From positions 1-53,348 of the forward strand of contig JADGJT010000135.1 of NCBI GenBank assembly GCA_027604005.1: a stretch of 53,348 nucleotides of DNA, in the 5' to 3' direction. The notes under the pieces are model-generated. The model was given only the letters and a program-made list of their open reading frames with translations. It was not told the DNA's origin and made no database searches. Below are positions 25,058-36,900 of this stretch, piece after piece; the first letter of the stretch is position 1, and each line of letters starts with the position of its first letter. Both the position numbers and the translations under genes were made by a program. The DNA comes from Dinochytrium kinnereticum. Taxonomy: Eukaryota > Chytridiomycota > Chytridiomycetes > Chytridiales > Chytridiaceae.

Positions 25058-27674
25058 TTACTTCTTGCCGCTGCTACTTGCCCCGCTGTGCCGTCTTCTC
25101 TCCTTCCTACGCTTACGACTGGTGCTAACCCCCTCATCACTCCTCCGCCGCGTGACAGAAGAGCTTCGTATCCCATCCAAAGCCGATGCGGAAGGCGACC
25201 GAGACTTCCGTCGCCTCTTCTTCTTATGCTCCCGTTTCTCATCGTGCCGCCTCTTACGTCTCTCACGTCTCTCATGCTCGTGGCGTCTCTCCCCATGATC
25301 CTTGGACCTAGATCTGCGTGCGCTATCATACTCATCATCATCATCTTCATTTTTCCTTATGGTTTCTTCCTCGCCTCGTTGCCCATCACGATCCTTTCCT
25401 GGCCGATCTTTACGCCTTTCTCGTCGCTCTTCATCACTATCATCCTCATCCTTATATCGACGTCGGATTATTTCCACAGCCGTGGAAGCATCCGAATCAG
25501 TCCGTCGTCGCCTCCCTTCAACTTTAGGCTCCCGCAAGAGGAATACCCGGGCATCGTCACCGAAACTATCCCCATCCCCATAATCTTCATCATTCAGCGT
25601 GACCTTATCTACCTCTCCACCTGTCGTAGCGGTCGGCACAGCTGGACACAAGGTTTCCATCGTCTTTGTTGAATCAAGGTTCGACAGTTCTGCTATTGCG
25701 TCGCCACCAGATATGGTAACGGATGACTCACTACGAGGAACATCATGCCAGTCGTCGTTTTTTATGGAGGTAAGGGTATATGGTGATCGGATGGCACGCG
25801 CTTCTTCCAACGAACGACCGACGAGACTTAGGTCAACTATGCCGCGTAGGTAAGGAGGTGGGATGTCTCCTGATAAGCCGAGCTCAAGTCTCATGTGACT
25901 ATCCAACATCGCTACCTTGATCTTATACAGAACAGAGTCAGCTTTTAGTATAAAGAAAAAAGAAAAGTAAAGTAAAAACGAATGAAAAAGATAGAAGAGG
26001 CAAAAAAAAAAGCCATCAAAAAAAAAGGACCAAGAAAAACACCAACGTCATGCATTCGAAAAGTCCCCTTAGAAACATTGTTCGCACGATTTGCATCGGC
26101 CGGATCCTCAATAGCTATCGACAAACTCTGGCCTGCATCATAATAATATCCGCCAAATCTCGGCCGAAAGGTCTGCGCAAACGGCCCGCCACCGCGCAAA
26201 CATATCCCGCGTCCTCCTCTGACAGAAACCATCAAACGATCATAGTCAAAGGTTGAGCCGTAAACCAGAAAAAATTCGTAAAGGGCTCGACCTAAGGCGT
26301 GGTCGGAGCTTTGGATGTCCGGGTTTTGCTGCAGAATGGCTACAATCATGTTGACTTTTTGAGGCGTAAGAGGTCGCAAGAAAGGATTAAATTTGAATTT
26401 ATGAATCAAAATGAACTCGTTGAACTTACTTAAAGAATAACCACCAAGACCACCGGTGTAGACTTCATCAAAGCTACGGTCTACCAGCCTGTTATCATCA
26501 GCAAAGAATAGTAATCCAAAGCAGCGAATTAGCCATAAAACGACTTGTATCAAGTCAAAAAAAGGGACAACAATAACAAAAGATATGCAACCAAAAAGCC
26601 TAACGAACCATCGCTTTAAAATGAGAGTCGCCGGCTCCAAAACAGGATGATATCGTTTTACCCAAAGCTTAACAAGGCTAGAAGATATACCACCCGTCAC
26701 GGCATTGGCCGTAATATCGATTTTGATACCCTGTATAATACCATCCCCCCCAATCGTGAGTCAAAAGTTAAAATGCCAATTTGAAAGAGCAAACGAGCCG
26801 TAAAGGAATATCATAATAATAAATAAGAAGAGAGAAAAGCGGACAAAGCGTACCCAGTTGACAGTAGTAAAACGAAGAACCGGGATACGGGCATTTAAGA
26901 CCAAACGAATCGAAGCCTTATCGGCGAGTTTACGTCCTACCGATGTCTGAATTAGGGCATCGTGGACTCTTTGAAGAATATATTCACATCCTACGCTTTC
27001 ATTACTTGATCAATGGAAAAAGCAAACAACAAACGATTAGCCTTTCCTCGCCCATTTCCCAAAAGAAGTAGAATCCAAAGAGCCGAAAAAAACAACAAGA
27101 GGCTGGCAATTTACCATAGCACAACATCCAAGTCCCCATCAGGCAATGACAGTCCAGTCGCAAAAGACCCGAAAACCTGGACCGAAACACCCTTCTCACC
27201 CCAAAGGCCCTTCACCAAACCCTCCAGCACTCCAATGGCCATATTCCTAGCCTCAATCTCCTCCGGTGTCAGCCTCAATTGCGAAGCCAAAAGCGTGGCC
27301 TCAGCATTCAATGTCTCATAAAACATCTCCTCCTTCAACTCATCCTCCTCCTTCTTCTGTTCATTAAATCGAATGTAGTTTTGATTGTGTTGGGGTTTGG
27401 CGGTACGGCCTGTGAAAACGTTTGTGGCTCGGTGAGGAGTGTGACGGTAAGGTGGAAGAATAGAGCGGGGGCTGGGATGGGGGTGGGACAGTGCGGAAGG
27501 TGGAGGAGCGATGTATGGCGCGCTGAGTGACCTGGCAGTTCTTGACGGCCCACGATCATTCAAAACCCTTCCACCATTGGATGATTCCAGGGTCTTATCC
27601 TGAAGGGGAAATGAAGATGGTGATAACGATTGAAGAGCAATGATGGCCGACGAGTCCTGGGGCTCGTCGAGCAT
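25058..27674 (-). CDS. TRF4: Non-canonical poly(A) polymerase, TRF4/PAPD5-like
   Basis: Nucleotidyltransferase of the type that tags aberrant nuclear RNAs for exosome decay (TRAMP complex). Six exons: 27674-27115, 27004-26854, 26730-26609, 26488-26430, 26354-26047, 25921-25058, encoding 687 residues. The catalytic core has FGSFATGLSLPDGDLDVV (helix GS plus two Asp) and the third Asp in KIDITANAVTG. It is followed by VYTGGLGGYSL and the PAP-associated region ALYEFFLVYGSTFDYDRLMV. The N-terminal ~120 residues are disordered and proline/serine-rich. The last ~150 residues are a basic/acidic tail dense in RR, KK, ER and DDDEY, ending SASSSGKK-like, comparable to the RNA-binding basic tail of PAPD5. 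Two donors are weak (GTTCGT, GTTGGT). The start at 27674 avoids overlap with SEM1, which diverges 85 bp away. Confidence 0.88.
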
Positions 27675-27759
27675 GACTCCGACGATTAAAGGGCCTGTTG
27701 AGCCGTGACCCCCTCTTTTTTTTTGCTGATGAGAAAAAAGATTCCACAGTTTACTTCCA
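27675..27759. promoter_or_regulatory. Bidirectional intergenic region between TRF4 and SEM1
   Basis: Eighty-five bp separate the start codons of TRF4 (minus) and SEM1 (plus). A T-run near 27717-27724 is the only obvious feature. The spacing suggests a shared promoter. Confidence 0.4.
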
Positions 27760-28277
27760 ATGGCTGATTCCACAAAGCAACAGCAACAGCAACAAGCGAC
27801 GGCGACGGATGCGCCCAAGCAGACGCAGTTTAATGATTTCGAAGATGATGATGAGTTTGAAGATTTTGGATTGAATGGTGAGTGCTTGGTCTTTTATTTC
27901 ACTTGAAAAACATGGTTGAAGAAAATGCCATGACTTTCTGTCAGCAAGAGTAATGGAATAACTCCACTACTCCGCAACCCGTTGGAAATGACGAAAAAGT
28001 TGGTAATATAGGATAACTGATTCGCCTTTCTACACAGAATGGGACCCTTCACAAGAAGACTCATCAGACGTGGACCTTTGGGTGGAAGACTGGGACGTAG
28101 AGGACATGAACGACGAGTTTACCATTCAGCTCAGGTACCCTTCTCCGATATACTTTTTTCATGCATTCACAGTTTCTGGGTTGTAGCTGACATATCCTTT
28201 GATTTTATGATAGAGCCGAATTGCAAAAACCAATCCCAACCGCCAATCCAACAGACTCCACCACTATGCAGGAGTAG
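27760..28277 (+). CDS. SEM1: 26S proteasome regulatory lid subunit SEM1/DSS1
   Basis: Small acidic disordered protein that stabilises the proteasome lid and also serves TREX-2 and BRCA2-type complexes. Three exons: 27760-27877, 28038-28134, 28214-28277, encoding 92 residues, a typical length for the family. After a glutamine stretch at the N-terminus comes the first acidic/aromatic block (FNDFEDDDEFEDF), then the second, WDPSQEDSSDVDLWVEDWDV, followed by an amphipathic helix (DMNDEFTIQLRAELQK). These two tryptophan-containing acidic patches are diagnostic. Both introns are in phase, and the second exon begins exactly at the conserved Glu-Trp. It lies head-to-head with TRF4. Confidence 0.95.
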
Positions 28278-28610
28278 CTGATCCACTTTCATCCTCTCCC
28301 CCTTGTCGAAAGCATACCCAATTTTTATCACCAATTATAATATACAAGATACAAAATAAGAAGAAAGTAGCCAAACTTGAGCCGTTCACCTGGACAATGT
28401 AAAAGGATTTTGGAAGGAGGGAGGCCCATGTACTGATAAAGCTGGTTCTATATCGCTCAACTGAGCACTTGCTGTGTTAAAGGTAAGTCGAATAGGATCC
28501 TGTAGAAAAGTGACAAGAACTACTCGCAGAAAAATTGCCGCAAGCCACCAAAAGAAAGCGTAGACAGAGAAAAACCGCGCAAGTCAAAGAAAAAATAAAT
28601 GAAAAGAGGG

Positions 28611-28675
28611 AAACAAGTATCGAACCACGAAACTTGGCCAGGCATGAGACGCTGGCCATGCCTCTGAGCCAGAAG
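28611..28675 (-). other. tRNA-like segment with pol III A- and B-box matches, not a proper tRNA
   Basis: Read on the minus strand, an A-box match (TGGCTCAGAGG) is followed at normal spacing by a B-box match (GGTTCGATAC), with a CTCAT stretch where an anticodon CAT would lie. The anticodon and T stems do not pair, and the acceptor stem is not recognisable. Instead GGCCAG...CTGGCC forms another hairpin. It may be a tRNA pseudogene, the head of a SINE, or chance. Confidence 0.3.
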
Positions 28676-28932
28676 AAATGGTTGACTGAGGCCAGAATGC
28701 TGGGTGGGAGGACTTATCGTCTGAGGAAGGATCAGCAGCCAAAATCCAAACATCTTTCACCGTCCAGGTATTCCGGTGACGGTTCAAGTTGGTTCGTCGT
28801 CGATTGGCTCAGGTTGCGAGTTTGTCGCTTGGTCTAGTGAATCAGTTGGTGTCGAGTGACTTGGTCCATACGAAGGGCCGAACGAGGGCGGCGCATGGGA
28901 GAAATTCGAATCGCCGAGGCCGCCAAAGCGCA

Positions 28933-29559
28933 TCAGTTTTGACAGCGGTCAGATCGCCATTGTCCGCTGTTTACATCCTCACCTGCAAGTACTGTCAGCC
29001 GCTGAGCAGTCGCGACTACATGTGTGATCTGGGTGGGGTAGGCCGATTTGTCATCGCTTCGCGAGTGTGTTTCGACAAATGTCGAGCACGGGACCATGCG
29101 AACCAAGAGATCTGGTTTTCCAACTCTCCAACCCTTGCCGCCATAGACGACGTATTTAACGGACGTTGGTAGGATGTCAAGGCCAACCAACAGTATGGTA
29201 GCCTGTCGGAACTCCTCTTCTTGTCGAGCATATGGAGGAGGGGGTCGAGCTTCACTGCCAAGTAAGGTGGGGGACAACCACCCTTCATCCATGTGTCCGC
29301 GTCGAGTCAATGTTATGGGCGATGTGGACCAATAACACTTCGGGATCAAAAATCACTTTCAGATCTATGGTGGGTGGCGGGCGACAGCCTCGCCGAAGGG
29401 ATCCCGGCAGGCTCGAGAGACGTCGTCGGCCAAGATAATCATCTCACCCGGAATGTAGGTCGTTGAGAAGGTTGGCTGAAGTTGCTGATAGCGGAAGAAT
29501 ATCGGTAAAGACAGGAGACCGAGTGCCCTAATTATACCCCTTTTACCCACACTAAACAT
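28933..29559 (-). pseudogene. Possible eroded retroelement coding remnant
   Basis: Two minus-strand frames lie end to end. The right one contains YIPGEMIILADDVSR, which resembles the end of the RNase H region of LTR or DIRS-type retroelements (pattern Y-I/V-P-G-x-x-N-x-x-A-D-x-x-S-R). The left one, of 138 codons, matches nothing I recognise. Frames are interrupted, no terminal repeats were seen and no reverse transcriptase motif is present. The match rests on one short motif. Confidence 0.25.
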
Positions 29560-29832
29560 CTTTTGTCAATTATTTTACCAACACAATCTCGCCGTTTTAC
29601 ACGGGTTATGAAAAACAAGGTGCACAAAGTGGTTATTGTATTACACAGAGCTGAAATACTTGTGGTGCGTAAAAGAATTAAGAAGAACCTGTACAACCTT
29701 CACTTTTCAATATTTCATCGAAAATATTCGCAAAGATTTTGATATTATCTTTTTTGATTTGCGCTATTTGCTCTCACCCTCCCTCCTTACCGTCCTCTCA
29801 CTCACCTGCCCTTGAGCCAAAGCACACAACAA

Positions 29833-32548
29833 ATGGCTTACTTTGGTGGCCTTGCCCCCATCATGGCCCCGGAGGCTGATCCTTTCAAGTCCTCATCACC
29901 TCTCGGCATCAACGTCAAAAAGAACGCCTCGGCTGGTACTGCTGCGGCTGTTTCATCAGCAACCCCTTCTTCAACTGCATCAACACCGCTATCCGCCACT
30001 GCATCATCCCCCGCATCAACATCAGCTGTGATCTCACCCTCGGCCGCTGCCATTGCTGCCCATGCCTTTCCCCCCCATCTCTCTCCGGCTGCCTTCATGA
30101 ACCCAAACACCGCCTCCGCCCATAATCACACTATGTATATGCAGCAGCCGCACTACCACATGCAACCCCAGCCTCCATCGTCAGTCATGCCCATGCACAT
30201 GCACCCCATGCAACACCAGCACACGCCGCCCCCCAGTGAAGATATAAGGCAACTTTTGGAGCGTCAAAATCAACTTGTGGAGATGCAGAGAATCCAGCTT
30301 GAGCATCAGCACAGAGTCATTGCTGAGCAACAAAGGATCATGGAGATGGAAAGGCTTCAGCAGCAGAGTTTCTTGCAGCAGCAACCTGCTGGTGGGATGG
30401 TGACAACTCTCAGCTCTCACGGTCACCCCACCAAGCTTCATAATTCGGTTGATTCTGGATTGGGACCTGAGCTTATTGACAGGGTTGAGGGGGATCATTC
30501 TTATAGGTATGCACAGTTCATTCTATCCGTCTTCACTCCTTCCATGCTTTCTCGCGCAACGAGTGCCATCTTTTATGACTGTTCTGATTGCTGGGGGTGT
30601 TGTTGTACCTTGTGTTGCGCGCACAAGAAAAAGGTCAAAAGACACGACGTTGAAAAGTCCTGAAATTTCACAAATTCCCATTTGTGCTCATCCCCCCTTT
30701 TTTTCCGAACCACAATCGTAGATCCGAAATCCTGACAAAGCGACCCCCAGTGCACTCGACGCGTTCAAGCCATACCAACTCCATTGAAAACACATCCCCT
30801 TCCACGACCACCGCCGCGACGGACGCGTCCTCATCAAACTCAAACTCTGCCACTCCGGCTCCTTCTGCGGTTGCCAATAAGAAGCCCAGTGGGCTTTCAG
30901 TAGCTCTAGATGATTTGTTATCAGCTCTTGGGGATACGATAAATGAACTGCAGGATGGGAAGACGCCAACTTCGCCGACAAGCCCCGGGATAAAGGGGGT
31001 TGAGATGGGGAGGTCATTGTCCCGTGGGGCTGGTATCGGGGACGGTGAAGGGATGGTGATGACGGGGGATATGATGCAGTTTACTGTTGGAAGTTTGCTG
31101 CAGAGCTCTACGTGAGTGTTTTTTTATACATTATATATCGTTTACTAATTACATATTCCAATCTTTTCCTGACACTTCCTATTTTCAGTGCATACTCGGG
31201 ATACCTGTGCAAGCTCTCCATCTCACGTCAAACAGGCGCTAGAATCTGGAAGCGCCGTTTCTTTATCCTTCAAGACACAGCAAAACTCTTCCTCTTTCGG
31301 AGCCATGACATTGGAGAATTACCTCTCACTTTCCTCCCACTCGTTTCAGCTTCTGGATCTCTAACCCCTATTAACGCTGATGGCACCAATGCCTGGATCC
31401 TAGATGTGCGCGGAGAAGGAGCTGGAACGGATGGAGGGATGGTGGAACGAGCCTGGTCCCTTCAATGCACGGACGAGGCGACGATGGTAGATTGGTTAGA
31501 TCATATTGTGCCTGTCATTCATCAGAGCAGGTTTCCACATAAGAGACCTTCTGTGGCATCTGCTAACAGCGTCGGTGGAGGTGGACAGGGGAATGTGATC
31601 AACATTCAGCCTGGAAGCGTGCTTCGTGTTGCCATGCCTATGCCTGTTCCTATCCCCTCCGCTTCTTCTTCAATGTCTGCTTCATCGACTCCATCTGGGT
31701 CGTATGGGTACCAATCTTACCCTCACCCACATTCCCACCACCAACCCCATGCCATTCAAACAGGAGGTACAGGCTCTTTCAACATCAACCCTTCCCCCGT
31801 TTCAGGAACCTTTCCTTCCCCATCAAACTCGATCACCTACAATTCCACAAACCTACCTGGACGACGCCCCAGCGCGACCCCGACCTCCGTCTCCCCTTCT
31901 TACCTCTCTACCCGAAGACCAAGCAGCAATGCCTACGGGTTAGAGCATTACTCTCAACCTACCATGGCAGCCGTTGCCGCAGCCAACAACGCCGCCGCCG
32001 CATCTGCATCCAACCCGGCAGCGCTTACCGCCATGGCCGTCGCAGCTGCTGCAGGCTCCAATACTTCTTCCACGCCATCATCATCCCCAATCCCTGCGCT
32101 CAATGGCGCTCCATCTGAAAAGCAACTTGAACGTGAGCGTCAACAACGCATGCAATACGAACAATACCTGATCCAACAAGCGAAAGCTCAACAAGAAGCT
32201 CAAGCCGCCTATGACCGTCAGCAGCAGCATCAGCAGCAAAAACAGCAACAGTCATCAACGCCTCCTCCTCCTCCTCCTTACACTCCTAATGAAGGATCTG
32301 CGTCGCCTGGATTACAGATGGCTAGAGAGCCTAGTCAACATAGCAGTGTTGGAGAGGGGCAGCATTCGAGGAAGGATATTGGAGCTTTGTTGGGAGTTTT
32401 TGCCGGGAGTTCGGGAGGTAGTAGTGGGAGGAGGGAGGGGAGGGGCTCGGCAAGCGGGGCCAGTGGCGGGTCGACGGGTAGCGGTGGTTCGTCGAAGAGG
32501 AGTAAGTCGAAGAAACCCCTTGACATTGATGTTACTTTGTTTACTTAA
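29833..32548 (+). CDS. PH-domain protein with low-complexity flanks
   Basis: Three exons, 29833-30506, 30722-31111 and 31189-32548, encode 807 residues. The N-terminal third is Ala/Ser/Thr/Pro-rich, then His/Met/Gln-rich, with a glutamine-rich coiled-coil segment (about residues 140-195: LLERQNQLVEMQRIQLEHQH). A short acidic-hydrophobic helix LSVALDDLLSALGDTINELQ follows in exon 2. Exon 3 opens directly with a pleckstrin-homology domain: YSGYLCKLSISRQTGARIWK, RRFFILQDTAKLFLFRS, and the closing helix tryptophan in ATMVDWLDHIVPVI. The rest is disordered, with alanine, glutamine, polyproline and Gly/Ser tracts, ending in a basic patch KRSKSKKPLDIDVTLF. A membrane-phosphoinositide adaptor or signalling role is likely, but no orthologue was recognised. 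The first ATG after an in-frame TTG was used. Confidence 0.85.
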
Positions 32549-32889
32549 TGAGATACGGATATTAATCGGGGGGACTGGAGGGTGTGTTTATAGAAGGCCT
32601 ATGTGTTTTTTTTTTTGTTTTTTTTTTCTTCTCTTTTTGTAGCTTCTTTCTTCTTCCTTTTTGCCTCTTTACTGTCGGCAGCATGTCGTTTACGTGTCTT
32701 CATCCTTTTGTTTTGTTATTCTGCTTTCGTTGATAAAATCCTCTATTACTTTCGATTCACTGGCTTTTACTTCTCTCTTCCTCTCTTTCTGTGTCTTCTT
32801 CTTGGCAAGCAAATGACAATGATAACAATTACCTGGCTTAGATGAACGCTTTCTGGTTTTTTTTTTCTTCTTTTCAAGAGGTGGACTAC

Positions 32890-32921
<32 letters not shown>

Positions 32922-33934
32922 TTTTGAAAATTAGAACGGTAGAATTCCTTCTTTTTCATTTCGTTTTCGTATTTTTGGAGGTAGCTGCTTTTATTTGACT
33001 TTTTCGCCATGATCATTGACTGTTTTTTTTTGTCTCGTTTACTTTCTATTCTTTCCTTGCTTGCTTTTCGATCCCCTAAATGCCAATAAAAGTTAGTTTG
33101 CAAGCAATAAAGAGGGGGATATCTGCTCCTGGTATTTCTTTACACTTTTCAATTTCCTTCCTCTCACTGATGAGCCAAACAAGAACGAGAAGAAAAGGCT
33201 CAAAGTAAGCCCAACAAAAACGCGGTCGTCTGACATCCCGTTTTACTTTTTTTTCGCTAAGTGTAATAAATATAAAATTTCAAATTTATGACCCTGCACC
33301 TCCTCCAAAGGAAATATGAAGATCGATGAAATGGACTGCACACTTATAATTTACCCTTCCTTGACCTTCCCTAATGCAACCAAGTCTTGTTAAAAAAGCT
33401 TGATGGGCTTATCGATAATAAAACGACCTTGGATGTGCTGTGTATTTCTATTAAATATTTATTTAAAAATTGCATGATGGACGATGATAAGAACTATAAA
33501 TATTTGTTCGTTTTCAAATATCATCAATGCGAAAAATCACAACATGCATTTATGTAATAAGAAATCATGCTTTTTGGCCCCTAACACAGATGTATACATA
33601 CAAACTATAAATTGACATAATTTTATTTTCATTTTTATTTTCCAAGAAATTGGACATCAAGCAACATGGCAACAGAATAACAAAAGGCAAATGAAAAAAA
33701 ATATGCAGTTCTTTACAGCGTAAGGCGGACAAACAAAAAAAAAAACCAACAACAATATTTAGAGAAAAAGAAGTAAAAGAAACAAAACCTGATAAAATCG
33801 CGCTCTAAATATTTAACGATAACAGCAAAAAAAAGGAGAAAAACATATTCATAGCATGAGTGGTGTCAAAGAAACACGAAAGACTATAAAAGAAAAAAAG
33901 ATTGACAGAAAAAAGCCGCACAGCAAAAGGGAGC
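32549..33934. other. AT-rich, pyrimidine-skewed convergent spacer
   Basis: About 1.4 kb between the convergent PH-domain and FAS genes. The first ~500 bp are strongly T/C-rich on the plus strand, including a CT dinucleotide run at 32890-32923. The remainder is AT-rich with many A-runs. No conserved frame or RNA gene was seen. The stretch presumably holds both 3' UTRs and polyadenylation sites. Confidence 0.5.
32890..32923. repeat. (CT)n dinucleotide microsatellite
   Basis: About 17 near-perfect CT units, interrupted once by G, within a longer pyrimidine-rich tract downstream of the PH-domain gene. Confidence 0.85.
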
Positions 33935-36900
33935 TCAGTTGGCAATAGCAACGGCCACGGCGTAAGACCCACTGTGACTAATTGTAACCTTAACCTCTCT
34001 AACCCCAGCCTTCTTTACAACCTCTGCCGCCTCACCATGGAACAGCACAATAGGCGCCTTCCCCTCCTCCCTAATCACCTCAATATCAGCCAAAGGCGCC
34101 CCAGTGCCCTTTGTCCAGACAGGCAAAGCATCAGGGTCAGAAGCGGCAGCCGAAGAGACAGCCTTGATGACGGCCTCCTTTGCCGCCCACCGCCCAGCAA
34201 AGCTTGACCTCGAATCCGGTTGACCACGGCAATAAACGGCCTCAGCTTCAGTAAAGTTTCTAGAGACAAATACTTCATTGTCCACAGCGACTTCTGAGAC
34301 AAGCTGAACATCAACTCCAACTCCTTTGCCGACGCCTGATTGGGTCATTTGAGTGGTGGCGGATTCAACGAGGGCCCGAGTAGCGGTCACTTCCACCTCT
34401 TTGGGGATGAGGGCTGCTCCACCCGACGCGGCTTGGCGTCTTGACACAGAGGTAGGGCGAGATGAGGCGCCAAACGTCCACGATCCAGTGGTCTTGTCAT
34501 AGGACGCACGGGCGAGGGGGTTCAGGTAGACCTGGGATTGCTGGGCCTCTGTGTAAGGAGCAGCCGACTTGACTCGAACAAATGGAGCAGCACCAGTGAG
34601 AGTCTCATGGAAGTATCGGTAGGATCCCGTCTGCCTCTGTTCCCTCTTGACACGGTAAGAAGCATACTGGTCAGCCTCCAGAGCAGCAAACAAGTAATCT
34701 GGGTGGACAACCAAAACTTCTCCACCAGCCTGTCCAAATCCAAAGCTCTTCAAAAGACCCGCACGAACACCATCCGTTTGGATGGCACGAGAAGGGTAGA
34801 TGATGTACCGGAACTTGGCGAGCCTATCTTCAACATTGTCGAGGTTGCGGTTTCCGGGGATCAAACCAGTTTCAAGAACTTGAAGTACACCGTTGAGCAT
34901 CCACGCTGCTGCTGCGCCTTTAGGATGGCCTGTAAGGTGTTTTTGGAAGATAGAGGGGAGAACGTTCCCATTGGTGCGGCCGAGGTGAGCCATTTGCTGG
35001 TTAAGAGCGGAGGATTCATTGTAGTCGTTGGCTTTGGTGCCGGTGCCATGGAAGGATGCAACACCTGAAAATATAAGCGGTTAACACCAGCAAAAAGAAG
35101 ATGAAAATAGGAAAGGTTTAAAGAAAGTCTTTTACCGATGTCGTCCACGGTTAGACCAAAGGAGGCAAGAGCGCCCTTCAGAGGAGAGATTGCGGGATCG
35201 TTCTTGAACCAGTCGTGGTTCCAATTCGCCAACGCTGTTTTTTCCCTCCTGCGTCCCTCTTTCTCGATAAAATCGGTACGCTCCTTAACAAACTCAGAAG
35301 TATCTTCCAGTCCAGTGTTCTTCATCTCCTGAACTTCATCCGCAAGCGCCTCGTACTCTTTCGCAAGCCACGACTTGATGTGCTCACGCTCACGAGTCAT
35401 CTGCCTCTTCCTGTACTCTAAGTTTAGGAGAGGACTGACGTACTTTGTCGGTAACTCCCTCGCAGTTGTGAGGATACCTTGACCAGGTGCTGGGACCGAC
35501 CTCCCGTTCTTGTCGGTCGCGGTGCTGGTATAGGCAATTACTCCACGAATGGGAAGACCCATCTGCAGTGCCAAATCGGCAGTCATGACAACGTGAATCC
35601 CAGCACCCTGGGCTTCCATAAACCCAGCACGGGTGTCGGAGGCGGGGCGACACATATCCCTTGGCTCGCGACCACGGGCAAGCTCCTCAATAGAGTTTGA
35701 GGTAGCTTTCATGTTCGCAAACTCATACGAGCCTTCCTCCTGGAAATCATCGTAACCACCACAGAGGACAATGCGAGCCTTTCCAGACAAAATAGTGTCT
35801 ACCGCAATGTCGACAGACTCGGCGGCGGTGGCGCAAGCCCCGACTGGGGTCTTGATGGGACCAGAAGACGAAAGGAGGAGCATGTTCACCCACGCCGGCA
35901 TGGTGTTGATGAAGGACTCTTGGAGGATATCGTTCTGAACTGGCTTCTCGAGGAAGCGCTCCTATCGTAATTCACTTAACTTTTGGATCGAGAAACGAAA
36001 AAAGAGGAAAAAACAAAGAAAAGACAGAGAAGAGATAGATAAAAAACTAACCCTGAAAAGCTTTTGAAGAGCTCTCATGCCTCCCATTCCGCCACCAGAC
36101 GTGTTTCCAAGTTCAGAGACGTGGACGTACTGGTAGAACTCGTAAGGATCAGTGACACCACTGGTGACCAGAGCCTCAACAGTCGCTACCAAAGTGTACA
36201 AAGTTATGGGGTCGACCTGTTCGCAGATGTCCGCAGGAATGCCGTAACGTTTGGCATCCCAGCCAGTAGGAAGCTGACCGGCAACCAGCCTATCGAATCG
36301 GAGTGCCTTAGGAACATAAAGAGTAGCACCCTTCTTGAGGCGAACAAAGAAAGCACCATCCCGTTCCTCGATCTCGGCCTTCTCGCCATGTTCGCGCTTA
36401 AAAGCTTCGGCCTCATCCTTGCTCACCTCGACGGGGGCCATGTCGGTAGTAATGGCGACCTCCTGGAGGAAGAGCTTCTTGCTGGGGTCGTAGCCGTTGA
36501 AGAGCTCAGACTCTGATGAAGGCACACCGTTAGATTATTTAGCGACTTCAAGTAAGGGAGAACAGGGAAAAGTACGATTCATACCGATCAGGCGAATACC
36601 AGAATGCTCCAAGATCTTCTTCTCGTACTTGGTTTTGACCTCCACATCTTGCACAGGCTCTTGAGTGGCAGCATCAATCCAACCACTGTAGAAAGGCACC
36701 TTCTTAAGGGGACCGTTATGGAACTTGATGTAGCCCATCATCCAGGCCATCTCAATGCACCCTTCAAGCGAGAACTCTCCAGTAGACTCCATCTCCCATC
36801 GAGTCCTGCTAGAGCCCCAAGGTCCTACCTCTCCAAATCCAGTAACGACAATAACCTTATCAAGATCAAGCATGCCACGAAGGTGAGTCAAGTTCTGGTT

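Larger units (their letters stand above)
28278..29832. other. Intergenic region with tRNA-like and decayed frames
   Basis: About 1.5 kb between SEM1 and the PH-domain gene. It carries a tRNA-like minus-strand segment (about 28611-28675), and minus-strand frames at 28933-29349 and 29365-29559 that look like eroded coding sequence. The last ~250 bp are AT-rich and then C-rich before the PH gene start, as in a promoter/5' UTR. No intact gene was identified. Confidence 0.45.

Noticed and set aside
27111..27818. Minus-strand frame starting at 27818 as the TRF4 N-terminus
   Set aside because: The first ~48 codons run antisense through SEM1 exon 1 and read as a polycysteine stretch produced by the SEM1 glutamine codons. 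The next ATG at 27674 gives a non-overlapping start.
28897..28910. TTCGAATC word as a tRNA T-loop on the plus strand
   Set aside because: No upstream A-box and no cloverleaf around it.
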